The translations under genes were made by a program, and so were the position numbers. This document shows positions 44,334-52,949 of a DNA stretch of 64,000 nt, one piece after another. A model generated the notes under the pieces. The model worked only from the letters and a program-made list of their open reading frames with translations. It had not been told where the DNA came from and made no database searches. Source of the stretch: Pseudomonas nicosulfuronedens (GTDB lineage Bacteria; Pseudomonadota; Gammaproteobacteria; Pseudomonadales; Pseudomonadaceae). Each line of letters begins with the position of its first letter. Positions within the stretch are counted from its first letter, which is position 1. Where the stretch lies: contig NZ_SWDV01000028.1 of assembly GCF_005877905.1 (NCBI RefSeq), positions 1 through 64,000 on the forward strand, in the 5' to 3' direction.

Positions 44334-45632
44334 TCAGGCCTCGGCGCGCGCGCGGCGCACTTCCCAGGCCATGCGCAGCGAGGCGCCGATATCGAAGAAC
44401 GGGCTGGGCGGCAGGTAGCCGGGGCTGGCCTGGGACAGCACGTCGGCCAGCACGGGCGAGCTGTCGCCCACCGCCATCTCCACCAGCAGGCGCCCCCACA
44501 GGGTGCCGCGCGCCACACCCGAACCATTGCAGCCAGCGACGGCATGCAGACCCTGGTCGATGCGGGCGAAGTACGGCTCGCCGGAGCGGGTGCCACTCAG
44601 GTGGCCGGTCCAGGTGTAGGCGATGTCAGCCTCGACGATGCTGGGAAAGCGCTTCTGCAAACCGACGAGATGACGGCGGCGACGCTCGGCCAGTGCACTG
44701 TTGTCGAGATCGCGATGGCGGTATTCGACGGTGTTGCGGATCAGCAGCCGGCGACCCGGCAGCAGGCGTACGGTGCCGCCGCCCGGTAGTGGCGCGAGCA
44801 CGCCCCACTGGCGCTCGCCGAACAGAGACTCCCAGCGCGGCTCGTCCAGCGGACGGGTGATGCTGGCGCTCAGTTCCAGCGGGAAGGTGCCGCTGTCCTG
44901 CAAGCCTGCGCGGGCAATGAAAGCGCCGAGGCAGACCAGTACCTGTGGAGCCTGCACCTCACCCTGCGCGGTCCGCGCTACCCAGCCCTGGCCGCTGCGG
45001 CGCAGGTCGCTCACGTCGCTCTGCTCGAAGACCTCTACAGACGCCGGCAGGCTGTCCGCGAGTCCTTTCACATAGCTCGCCGGTTGCAGCAGCGCATTGC
45101 CGCCCGCGCAATGAATGGCCCGCGCATAGAAGCCACTGCCCAGGCGTTGCTCCAGCGCCAGGCCTTCGTAGTAGCGCGCGTTGGCGCCCACCGACGCCAG
45201 GGTAGCGAGGATGCCGTCGATATCGCCCAGGTGCTCGGGCCGATGCGCGGCGAAGTGATAGCCGTCCTCGAAAAACTCGCAGTCGATACCCAGCCCTGCA
45301 ATCCGCTGGCGAACTTCCTGCGCCGCCGCGATACCGATGCGCGAGGCGACCTGGTAGGCCGCATGGCCGGGCTGCCCGAGGCGTTCGCTGGCGGCAGGCA
45401 GTTCATGGGCGACGACGAAACCGGAATTGCGCGCGGAAGCACCCTGGGCGATGCGCTGGCGCTCCAGCAGCACGATGCGCTGTTGGGGGAAACGCGCTGC
45501 CAGCGTGTGGGCAGCGGACAAGCCGGTGATGCCGCCACCGATGATCAGCCAGTCCGCCCGCTGGGTGCCGCTCAGCGTCGGCCGCGCGGGCAGCTCGCCC
45601 GCCAGGGCGATCCAGCCACAGTGATTGTTCAT
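44334..45632 (-). CDS. FAD-dependent gamma-glutamylputrescine oxidoreductase-like protein (PuuB/PauB family)
   Basis: A 432-residue flavoprotein from the ATG at 45632 (AAGGAG upstream). The Rossmann motif ADWLIIGGGITGLSAAHTLA is followed by family-typical VLLERQRIAQGASARNSGFV, YTWTGHLSGTRSGEPYFARI and the C-terminal AVAGCNGSGVARGTLWGRLLVE. PuuB/PauB enzymes oxidise gamma-glutamylated polyamines, and related DAO enzymes act on free amines. No glutamylpolyamine synthetase is encoded nearby, so a different amine substrate is possible. It is first in the operon and diverges from the LysR regulator. Confidence 0.86.
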   Translation of the reverse strand: MNNHCGWIALAGELPARPTLSGTQRADWLIIGGGITGLSAAHTLAARFPQQRIVLLERQRIAQGASARNSGFVVAHELPAASERLGQPGHAAYQVASRIGIAAAQEVRQRIAGLGIDCEFFEDGYHFAAHRPEHLGDIDGILATLASVGANARYYEGLALEQRLGSGFYARAIHCAGGNALLQPASYVKGLADSLPASVEVFEQSDVSDLRRSGQGWVARTAQGEVQAPQVLVCLGAFIARAGLQDSGTFPLELSASITRPLDEPRWESLFGERQWGVLAPLPGGGTVRLLPGRRLLIRNTVEYRHRDLDNSALAERRRRHLVGLQKRFPSIVEADIAYTWTGHLSGTRSGEPYFARIDQGLHAVAGCNGSGVARGTLWGRLLVEMAVGDSSPVLADVLSQASPGYLPPSPFFDIGASLRMAWEVRRARAEA

Positions 45633-45790
45633 TACCCGGCACTCCTTCACAATCCATGCGCCGGGCGTATCCAAGCGATTTCCCCGATGGCGCGTCATGA
45701 CCAGAATCTACGGGCAGTTTCGCTGGCCGCACCAACGCTCATTTTTCATCCTGGTATTCTCAAAACGCATAGATTGCAGAGGGAAGCGTC

Positions 45791-46699
45791 ATGGACAAAC
45801 TGCTGCGTGTTCCCTCCCTGCAAGCCCTTCAGGCCCTGGTGCAGGTCGCCGACTCCGGCAGCTTCACCGCCGCCGCGCAACAGCTGCACCTGACCCAGAG
45901 CGCCATCAGCCGACAGGTGCAACAGCTGGAGGAGTACTACCGCGTGCCGCTGTTCGACCGCACCAGCCGCAAGGTGGCGCTGACCGACGCCGGTCGCGAA
46001 GTGCACGCGGTGGCCGAGGGCATGCTCCAGCAACTGCTGCGCCTGGAAGAGCGCCTTGCCCCGGCCTCGGCGGAGCGGCCGTTCCGCATCCGTATTTTCG
46101 TTTCGCTGGCGGTGCGCTGGCTGCTGCCGCGCCTGAGTTCCTTCTACTCGCGGCACCCGGAGCTGTGCCTGTCCATCGAGACGGTGGGCGGCGAAGTGGT
46201 GGACGACGGCGGTGACTGCGACGCCTACGTGCTCTACCTGCCCAGTGGCAGCGACCCGCAGGGCCGAGCGCTGACGCCGCTGTACGACGAATACCTGATC
46301 CCGGTCTGCGCCCCCCGCCTGGACGACGGCCAGGAGCCGCCGCGTTCGCTGGAGGAACTGGCGCGCCACCCGCTGATCCACGCTTCCAGCGGCGGCCTGG
46401 AATGGCCGCAGTGGCTGCGCGCCCAGGCCGCTCCGCCGCCTGCGCAGTTCAAGCACATGCTGTTCAACCTCGACGACCTGGCGCTGGACGCCGCCACCCG
46501 CGGCCTGGGCGTCGCCATGACCGACCTCATGCTGGCTCACGACGCATTGCAGCGCGGCGACCTCATCGTGCCCTTTGGCGAGGCACTGAAAACCGGCGGC
46601 CGCTACGCGCTGTGGCTACGCGACAGCGGCGCCGCCCACCCGGCCTGTCAGCCGGTGCTCGACTGGTTCGAGGAACAGCGCAACCAGTTGGAGTCCTGA
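45791..46699 (+). CDS. LysR-family regulator of the amine operon (GcvA-like)
   Basis: A 302-residue LysR regulator. The N-terminal winged HTH is LQALQALVQVADSGSFTAAAQQLHLTQSAISRQVQQLE. The effector domain (RIFVSLAVRWLLPRLSSFYSRHPELCLSIET) and the C-terminal RGLGVAMTDLMLAHDAL resemble the GcvA/AmpR branch. It is divergent from the five-gene amine-type operon with a 158-bp gap, the classical LysR arrangement, so it is the likely regulator of that operon. The inducer is presumably the amine substrate. Confidence 0.9.
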   Translation: MDKLLRVPSLQALQALVQVADSGSFTAAAQQLHLTQSAISRQVQQLEEYYRVPLFDRTSRKVALTDAGREVHAVAEGMLQQLLRLEERLAPASAERPFRIRIFVSLAVRWLLPRLSSFYSRHPELCLSIETVGGEVVDDGGDCDAYVLYLPSGSDPQGRALTPLYDEYLIPVCAPRLDDGQEPPRSLEELARHPLIHASSGGLEWPQWLRAQAAPPPAQFKHMLFNLDDLALDAATRGLGVAMTDLMLAHDALQRGDLIVPFGEALKTGGRYALWLRDSGAAHPACQPVLDWFEEQRNQLES

Positions 46700-46714
46700 G
46701 GCGCGCTCGCCTCA
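46697..46714. terminator. Hairpin at the end of the LysR gene
   Basis: Stem TGAGGCG / CGCCTCA with a 4-base loop, starting within the stop codon. There is no T-run, so termination is uncertain. Confidence 0.35.
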
Positions 46715-46734
46715 AGGCCGAGCCAGTGCGACCA

Positions 46735-46753
46735 TCAAATGCTAATCACTTGC
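46735..46753 (+). promoter_or_regulatory. Fur-box-like site upstream of the fourth sigma gene
   Basis: The region 46735-46753 matches the Fur consensus at 12 of 19 positions (core TGCTAATCACT). It lies inside a perfect inverted repeat AAATGC (46737-46742) / GCATTT (46752-46757). It ends 75 bp before the sigma start. Confidence 0.55.
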
Positions 46754-46827
46754 ATTTACAGAAGAGAAACGAATCAGTAGACTCGCCCGCCTGACACCGG
46801 AAGCCGCAGCTCGCGAAGGCCTGCAGA

Positions 46828-47340
46828 ATGGAATGGAACGGAATCAATCTGCGCTGGGCCTACACCGACCTGCTGCTCGGCCTGAGCCGCAAGACCCAAT
46901 GTGTGCAGCTCGCCTATGACGTGCTGCACGATGCATTCATCCGCTTCATCCTCGCCAGCCAACGCACCGCCATCGAGCAGCCCAACGCCTACCTGCGGCG
47001 GGTCGCGCATTCCGTCCTGATCGACCACTACCGCGACGCCTCGCGTTTCTATCCCCTGCCCGAGGGTGATCTCGAGCCCTGGATGGATACCCGCGAGGAC
47101 GCCGAGTTCGCCCCCTCCGCCGAGCACCTGGCCGACCTGCAGCAACGCCTGGAAGCCATCCAGCGCATCCTCGAGTGCCTGCCGGCGCGCTGCCGGGAAG
47201 TGTTCTGGCTGGCGCGCATAGAGGGTCACCGCCAGGTGGAGGTCGCCCGGATGCTCGGCATCAGTATTTCCATGGTGGAACGCCACCTGATCCGCGCCCT
47301 GCTGAACCTGCGCGAAGCGCGCGAGCAGCTGTCCTCGTGA
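46828..47340 (+). CDS. FecI-like ECF sigma factor (cassette 4)
   Basis: A 170-residue iron-type ECF sigma factor. It has region 2 VQLAYDVLHDAFIRFILAS, NAYLRRVAHSVLIDHYRDA, and region 4 CREVFWLARIEGHRQVEVARMLGISISMVERH. It is clearly more distant from the three sigma factors at 4-13 kb than those are from one another, and lacks their EQAYLE segment. The fecR start overlaps its stop (GTGA). It is predicted to direct expression of the receptor at 48327. Confidence 0.92.
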   Translation: MEWNGINLRWAYTDLLLGLSRKTQCVQLAYDVLHDAFIRFILASQRTAIEQPNAYLRRVAHSVLIDHYRDASRFYPLPEGDLEPWMDTREDAEFAPSAEHLADLQQRLEAIQRILECLPARCREVFWLARIEGHRQVEVARMLGISISMVERHLIRALLNLREAREQLSS

Positions 47341-48251
47341 GCGCCAGACGGCAGCAGGCGGCACGCTGGTTCACCCGCCTGCTGGACCTGCCCGGCGATC
47401 ATCCCGAGCGCCAGGCGTTTGCCCGCTGGCTCGCCGCCGACCCGCAGAACGCCAAGGAGTACCAGGCATTCAGCGAACTCTGGGGCAACTTCTCGAGCAC
47501 GCCGCAGACCCAGGCGCTCGCCGGCGCCATGGAGAACCTGAGTCGCCGGCGCTTCGTGCGCAACGGGGCGGTGGGCGGCTTGCTGCTGGCGGTCGCCGCC
47601 GGTTGGCTGGTGTCGATGCGCAGCCGCCAGGGCGAGCAGATGCTGATGACCGGCATCGGCGAGCGACGCCGCTTCATCCTGGAGGAAGGCAGCGAAGTCT
47701 TCCTCGACGCCGACACCCGGCTGCATGTGCTGTTCAGCGAATCGACCCGCCAGGTATTCCTGCTGCGTGGCCGCGCGATCTTCAACGTGGAGCATGCGCC
47801 TGCACGTCCCTTCGTAGTCGATGCCGGCGCCGCGCAGGTGCGCGTGCTGGGCACGCGGTTCGTCGTCGAGCGGCTGGAGCCGCAGGTACGGGTGAGCGTC
47901 GCCGAGGGACGGGTCGAGTTCTCCAGCGCCGGCCAGCGCCTGGTACTCGAACGCGACCAGGTCGGCGAGCTCGATGCCCTGGGGCAGTTGCACGCCCTGA
48001 AGCGCCCGGCGAGCAATGCCTTCAGCTTCTCCCAGGGCAACCTGGTGTTCGAGCGCGCCAGCCTGGGCGAGATCGCCGCCACCCTGTCGCGCTATCGCAA
48101 GACACCGGTGAAGGCACTGCAACCCGCTGCGCAATCGATCACGGCCGTGGTGCAGCTGGCGGATGTGGAGAGCTTCCTCGCCCTGCTGCCCGAGCTGGCC
48201 GCTGTTCGCATCGAGCAAGGCAGCGGGGTCACGCTGCTGGTGCCGCGCTGA
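47337..48251 (+). CDS. FecR-like anti-sigma factor (cassette 4)
   Basis: A 304-residue FecR protein starting at GTG 47337, overlapping the sigma stop by 4 bp. The N-terminal domain contains RQQAARWFTRLLDLPGDH and FARWLAADPQNAKEYQAF. A membrane segment lies near residues 75-92, preceded by SRRRFVRNGA. The periplasmic part has LEEGSEVFLDADTRLHVL, VRVLGTRFVVE and VSVAEGRVEF. It is expected to transmit the receptor signal to the adjacent sigma factor. Confidence 0.92.
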   Translation: MSARRQQAARWFTRLLDLPGDHPERQAFARWLAADPQNAKEYQAFSELWGNFSSTPQTQALAGAMENLSRRRFVRNGAVGGLLLAVAAGWLVSMRSRQGEQMLMTGIGERRRFILEEGSEVFLDADTRLHVLFSESTRQVFLLRGRAIFNVEHAPARPFVVDAGAAQVRVLGTRFVVERLEPQVRVSVAEGRVEFSSAGQRLVLERDQVGELDALGQLHALKRPASNAFSFSQGNLVFERASLGEIAATLSRYRKTPVKALQPAAQSITAVVQLADVESFLALLPELAAVRIEQGSGVTLLVPR

Positions 48252-48265
48252 TTTTCTTCCGGACC

Positions 48266-48294
48266 AGGTAGGGGTTTCTTCGCGCTGCTCCGTC
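48266..48294 (+). promoter_or_regulatory. Possible promoter of receptor gene 4, of a different type
   Basis: AGGTAGGGGTTTC at 48266-48278 and CCGTC at 48290-48294, about 33-61 bp before the receptor start. It lacks the GAAAAAT / TTG element of the other three receptors, which fits the divergent sigma factor. The element boundaries are a guess. Confidence 0.3.
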
Positions 48295-48326
48295 ATTGGT
48301 TATCCAAGTCCCTGACGAGCTTTGCC

Positions 48327-50720
48327 ATGAAGTCGATTTCCCTCAAGTCCCTGGCGGTCTCCAGCACCCTGGCATTCACCCTCAACGCCTTCGCCGCGCC
48401 GGTGGCGCTGGACCTGCCACCGCAGCCCCTGGCGACCTCGCTCAAGCAACTGGCGAACCTCGCCGGCGTGACCCTGGCGATGGACGACCAACTGGTGGCA
48501 GACCGCATCGCGCCCGCTCTCAAGGGCAACTACGAATTCAACGGCGCGCTGGACGAGCTGCTCGCCGGCTCAGGCCTTGGCGTTCGCCAGCAGGGCGGCG
48601 CGTGGCTGATCGTCCGTCGCGACACCTCCGACGTGCTGGACCTCTCCTCCACTACCGTCAGCGGCCGCGGCCTGGGCACCACCACCGAAGGCACGCACTC
48701 CTACGCCACCAAGGCCATCACCATCGGCAAAGGTGAGCAGACGCTTCTGGAAACCCCACAGTCGGTCACCGTCATCACGCGCCAGCGCATGGATGACCAG
48801 AACATGAACAACCTGCAGGACGCGATGCGCCAGGTCACCGGCGCCACGGTGAAGACCTACAACACCGGCTCCAGCCTCAACGACGTGTACATGCGCGGCT
48901 TCCTCGTGGACCAGGTGCAGGTCGACGGCGTTTCGCAGATCACCGGCCAGGGCGACATGGCGACCAGCTTCGACCTGGCCATGTACGACCGCGTCGAAGT
49001 CCTGCGCGGACCGGGCGGCCTGTACGCCGGCTCCGGCGAGCCGGCCGGCACCATCAACCTGGTGCGCAAGCGCGCGCTGGGGACCTTCGGCCTGAGCGGG
49101 GAAATGGCCGCCGGCTCCTGGGATCGCTACCGCAGCATGGTCGACGTCACCGGTCCGCTGAACGAGGAAGGGACGATCCGCGGCCGCTCGGTCATGGCCT
49201 ATGAGCACAACAAGTCCTTCGTCGACTATGTGCAGAACGAACGCCCGATGTTCTACGGCCGCCTGGAGATGGATCTGGCCCCCAGCACCACCCTGTCCTT
49301 CGGCGGCGCCTACCAGAAGAACAACTCCACGCCGGCCTTCGGCCTGCCCGCCTACGCCGACGGCACCCTGCTCGACGTGCCGCGCTCCACCTACATCGAC
49401 GCGAAGTGGAACCGCATGAAGGAGGAAACCTGGGAAGCCTTCTCCGAGCTCGACCACACCCTGGACAACGGCGGCCAGTGGAAGACCTCCCTGACCTACC
49501 GAGACGCACGCCTGCCACAGCGCGAGTTCAGCTGGACCACCTGGGTGGTCAACCCGGACACCCAGACCGCCGATGCAGCGCGCTACTCGTACTACGAGCG
49601 GATCAAGACACTGGGCCTGGACAGCTTCGTCACCACGCCCTTCAGCCTGGCGGGGCGCACCCATGAACTCACCCTGGGCGGTGAATACCAGCACCTGGAC
49701 AAGGCCTTCACCTACGGCTCGGTGGACCTGGACCACGACGGCTACGCCGACGAGGTGCCGATTGGCATCGACGGCGCCAACGACCTCCCACGCCTGGACA
49801 TGCCGCACACCAACTTCAACTACACCAAGAGCCGCCAGTACGGCCTCTATGGCCGCACCAAGCTCAGCGTGACCGACGAACTGGACGTGATCCTGGGCTC
49901 GCGCGTGACCTGGTACGACGCCGACGCGAAGAACGCCAACACCTTCTTCAACAACTTCGGCTCCCCGTCTACCCAGACCAACGCCAAGGTCATTCCCTAC
50001 GGCGCGCTGATCTACAAGCTCACCCCGACACTGGCGGCCTATGCCAGCTACACCAGCGTGTTCAAGCCGCAGAGCGAGACGGATGCCAGTGGCGAGAAGA
50101 TGATCGCGCCGCACAAGGGCAAGCAATACGAGGTGGGCCTGAAGCAGGAGCTGATGGACGGCCGCTTGAATGCCTCGGTCGCCCTGTTTCGCATCTACGA
50201 CGAGAACCGCGCCCAGTGGAGCGGCAGCCCGGTCAACGCCTATGAAGCGCAGGGCAAGGTTCGCAGCCAGGGCTGGGAAGCCGAGCTGACCGGCAACCTG
50301 ACCGACAACTGGAGCATCGTCACCGGCTACGCCTTCACCATGACCCGCCTGCTGGACGACGACCCGAACAATGGCCTCAGTTCGGGAGACACCTTCAGCA
50401 CCATCACGCCCAAGCACAACTTCAACCTGTGGTCCAAGTACGAATTCCTTGACGGCACGCTGAAGGGTTTCCATGTGGCCGGCGGTACCCGCGTGGTCAG
50501 CGAAACACTCTATACCCGCAGCAATACCGACTTCGTCCAGCCCGGTTACGCAGTCTCCACGGCGCAGCTCGGCTACCGGTTCAACGACCACCTGAGCTCG
50601 ACGCTGACCGCCAACAACCTCTTCGACCGCAAGTACTACGAGCGTGTCGACAGTGCCTGGGGCTCGAACTTCTACGGCGAGCCACGCAACCTGATGCTGA
50701 CCCTGCGCGCCACCTATTGA
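48327..50720 (+). CDS. TonB-dependent siderophore receptor with STN domain (receptor 4)
   Basis: A 797-residue outer-membrane transducer. The signal peptide is short and ends near residue 22 (NAFAA). The STN domain starts almost at once at about 25-95 (LDLPPQPLATSLKQLANLAGVTL ... ELLAGSGLGV). The plug is about 130-250 (LETPQSVTVITRQRMDDQ ... VEVLRGPGGLYAGSGEPAG), and the barrel ends in TLRATY with an aromatic terminal Tyr. It belongs to the FpvA/FhuE-like siderophore group; the ligand is unknown. It is the third gene of cassette 4. Its last 7 bp overlap the end of the convergent DUF2817 gene, leaving no room for a separate terminator. Confidence 0.93.
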   Translation: MKSISLKSLAVSSTLAFTLNAFAAPVALDLPPQPLATSLKQLANLAGVTLAMDDQLVADRIAPALKGNYEFNGALDELLAGSGLGVRQQGGAWLIVRRDTSDVLDLSSTTVSGRGLGTTTEGTHSYATKAITIGKGEQTLLETPQSVTVITRQRMDDQNMNNLQDAMRQVTGATVKTYNTGSSLNDVYMRGFLVDQVQVDGVSQITGQGDMATSFDLAMYDRVEVLRGPGGLYAGSGEPAGTINLVRKRALGTFGLSGEMAAGSWDRYRSMVDVTGPLNEEGTIRGRSVMAYEHNKSFVDYVQNERPMFYGRLEMDLAPSTTLSFGGAYQKNNSTPAFGLPAYADGTLLDVPRSTYIDAKWNRMKEETWEAFSELDHTLDNGGQWKTSLTYRDARLPQREFSWTTWVVNPDTQTADAARYSYYERIKTLGLDSFVTTPFSLAGRTHELTLGGEYQHLDKAFTYGSVDLDHDGYADEVPIGIDGANDLPRLDMPHTNFNYTKSRQYGLYGRTKLSVTDELDVILGSRVTWYDADAKNANTFFNNFGSPSTQTNAKVIPYGALIYKLTPTLAAYASYTSVFKPQSETDASGEKMIAPHKGKQYEVGLKQELMDGRLNASVALFRIYDENRAQWSGSPVNAYEAQGKVRSQGWEAELTGNLTDNWSIVTGYAFTMTRLLDDDPNNGLSSGDTFSTITPKHNFNLWSKYEFLDGTLKGFHVAGGTRVVSETLYTRSNTDFVQPGYAVSTAQLGYRFNDHLSSTLTANNLFDRKYYERVDSAWGSNFYGEPRNLMLTLRATY

Positions 50721-51847
50721 GGCAAGGCGTTCCCACCCTCGACGTGGGGACACAAGCCGGCGGGAATATCGCTGCTCAATCCCTCCACCGCTCTCCAGGC
50801 CGTCTCCCGCGCGCGGGTCAGCACGGCCTGTTTCCACTCCTCCGTGTCGACGTAGAAGGCATCGCGCAGTTGCTGCTTGATCCGTCGCACCTTTGCCGCC
50901 GGTGCGTCGGGCGTGCGATGCAGCCACTGGTCCGCGCGCAGCGCTTCCAGGACCTGCGGACCGGGCACGGTGCCGAACTCCAGGCTCATGGAGATCAGCA
51001 ATGCCTGCGGACACTCCTCGAGTGCTGCATGGACCAGCTTGCCGCTGAGCTTCACCGACACGCTGTTGCCCTCCTCCGTGGAACGCACCTCATCGCCCCA
51101 CCACGTGCGGGCGCGAACCAGCGCTTCGGGACGCGGGTCGCCCGAGTAGATGTATTCGCCGTAGCCGGTAGGACCGAGGCCGGTGTGTACGTCGATCCAG
51201 GCCATCTCGCGACATTGCCGGCCATGCTGGCGCAGCACCTTGCGCACGGTACGGTTGCTCCAGGTCGGCTGCGAGCCGGAAAAGAACAGGCCATCGGGAT
51301 GACTGGCCTGGCCGGACGAGATCGCCTTCTGCAACTCCCAGCGACCATGGCGCAGTGCATAGCCGAGCAGATGCAAGCGCCCCAACGGGCTGGGCCAGCG
51401 CCGCGGCGCGAGCACCGGGTCCAGGCGCGCGTAACCGGGGTTCTCCGGCGCTGCCTGGGCGAAGTCGCGGAAGTTGCGGTTGAGGTCGACGTTCTCCTGG
51501 GTCCAGCGACGCCACCAGGAGAAGCCGTAGGGATTGGCAGCGTGCAGGTAGAGCACTGCGCAATCGTTGCGGCGCGCGTACTCGCGCCATGCACTGTCGG
51601 CGAGCAGCGCGCTCTGCACGCCCGAGCCACAGAAGCCTTCGACGCCATGGCAGCCGCTGCTGATGATCAGCAGGCGCTGCGCATCCATCGGACCCTCACG
51701 GGCGACGTCCACCGCCAGCGTCTCGCCGTCGCGCCCGCTCAGTGGATGGACGTGGGACTCCACCGGCAAGCCGGCGGCCGCACAGGCGTCGAGGAACTTG
51801 CTGCGCGCCTGGGCGTAGCTCTGGGAGAAATACGACGATGCATTCAT
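50714..51847 (-). CDS. DUF2817 zinc-carboxypeptidase-like (M14-related) protein
   Basis: About 377 residues from the ATG at 51847. The fold is that of M14-type zinc peptidases: SSGCHGVEGFCGSG supplies the first His and Glu of an HxxE-like site. ENVDLNRNFRDF is the substrate-binding Asn-Arg segment. WIDVHTGLGPTGYGEYIYSG supplies the third metal His, and SLEFGT the catalytic Glu. Substrates of DUF2817 proteins are not known to me; deacylase or carboxypeptidase activity on a small amide is plausible. There is no signal peptide, so it is cytoplasmic. It shares strand with the LysR and APC permease genes upstream, so it may hydrolyse the compound they import. Confidence 0.83.
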   Translation of the reverse strand: MNASSYFSQSYAQARSKFLDACAAAGLPVESHVHPLSGRDGETLAVDVAREGPMDAQRLLIISSGCHGVEGFCGSGVQSALLADSAWREYARRNDCAVLYLHAANPYGFSWWRRWTQENVDLNRNFRDFAQAAPENPGYARLDPVLAPRRWPSPLGRLHLLGYALRHGRWELQKAISSGQASHPDGLFFSGSQPTWSNRTVRKVLRQHGRQCREMAWIDVHTGLGPTGYGEYIYSGDPRPEALVRARTWWGDEVRSTEEGNSVSVKLSGKLVHAALEECPQALLISMSLEFGTVPGPQVLEALRADQWLHRTPDAPAAKVRRIKQQLRDAFYVDTEEWKQAVLTRARETAWRAVEGLSSDIPAGLCPHVEGGNALPQ

Positions 51848-51954
51848 GGCGACTCCGGCCGTTTCCTGTGGCAAATGGCGGCCGGCAGGATGCATCAGCG
51901 CGAAAACGCGGAGTAATGATCTCTACACATGAGCATTGAGGCTGGTTATGCCGG

Positions 51955-52848
51955 TCACGCCTGTTCCGCACGGAAAGCAGCTGCCATTTCCTCGGCCAGC
52001 AACCGGGCTTCACGGGTCATCAGTTCCTCCGCCCGGGTGACCAGCGAGATGCTCGCCACCGGCGTGGCCTCGGCGATCCGCAAGGGCTCCAGCACCTGGG
52101 CCACCATCGGCAGAGCCAGCATGTGCTGCGACCAGAAACTCACCGCATCGGTGTTGGCCGCCAGCTCCAGGTAGAGCAGCGACGAGGAGCATTCGGTGAT
52201 GCGCTTGGGTGGCGCCACCTGGCGTTCGCGGAAGAACTGCCCGGCCAGGGCGACTTCCAGCGGGTCGGAGAGCAGCCATTCGAGGTCCAGAAGCTCGTGC
52301 AGCGATCGCGCGGCCGCCAGGGGATGCCCCTTGCGTACCGCCAGCGCCGAAGGCTGCGGCGCCAACTCGCGCCAGACCTGCCCGTCGGCCTGATCCGCCA
52401 TCGGCTGGGTCGTCAGCACCAGGTCCAGCCGGCCCTCCTTCAGCCCTTCGAACAGCTGCACCGAACGTAGCTCGAAGATCTGCAGCTGCACGTTGGGGTA
52501 CAGCTCGCGGTAACGCCTGAAGCAATTGGCGAAGGCGCGATTGGGCGTCACCGGCGATACGCCGATGGCTACACGGCCAGCCATCTCACCCTTCAGGGTG
52601 TCGATCTCTTCGCGGGCGCGGCGCACTTCCTCGGTGACCAGCCGGGCCATGCTGACCAGCCGTTCGCCATAGGGCGTGACCGTCACCCCACGATTCGAGC
52701 GCACCAGCAGCGGCACGCCCAGCTCGCCTTCCAGTTCCTTCACCGCCTTGGACAGCGACGGCTGAGTCACGTCGAGCAGCCGCGAGGCTTCCTGGATGCT
52801 GCCGCTCTCGGCGATGGTGCGCAGGGCGCGCAATTGATGCAATTTCAT
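51955..52848 (-). CDS. LysR-family transcriptional regulator
   Basis: A 297-residue regulator with the N-terminal HTH LHQLRALRTIAESGSIQEASRLLDVTQPSLSKAVKELE. Its effector domain (RVAIGVSPVTPNRAFANCFRRYRELYPNVQLQIFELRS) is of the TsaR/CbbR-like kind. It sits between an APC permease (upstream) and the DUF2817 gene (downstream), all on the minus strand, and is likely to control one or both. The gap to the permease stop is about 100 bp, so it may have its own promoter. Confidence 0.9.
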   Translation of the reverse strand: MKLHQLRALRTIAESGSIQEASRLLDVTQPSLSKAVKELEGELGVPLLVRSNRGVTVTPYGERLVSMARLVTEEVRRAREEIDTLKGEMAGRVAIGVSPVTPNRAFANCFRRYRELYPNVQLQIFELRSVQLFEGLKEGRLDLVLTTQPMADQADGQVWRELAPQPSALAVRKGHPLAAARSLHELLDLEWLLSDPLEVALAGQFFRERQVAPPKRITECSSSLLYLELAANTDAVSFWSQHMLALPMVAQVLEPLRIAEATPVASISLVTRAEELMTREARLLAEEMAAAFRAEQA

Positions 52849-52949
52849 GGCGAAATCCGGCCAGTTCCTCGAATTCGCGCCACCTTAACCAGTATCAGGC
52901 AGGCTTGAAAAGAAGCCGGGGCCAGGCCCGGCCTCTCTCCGCCCGACGA

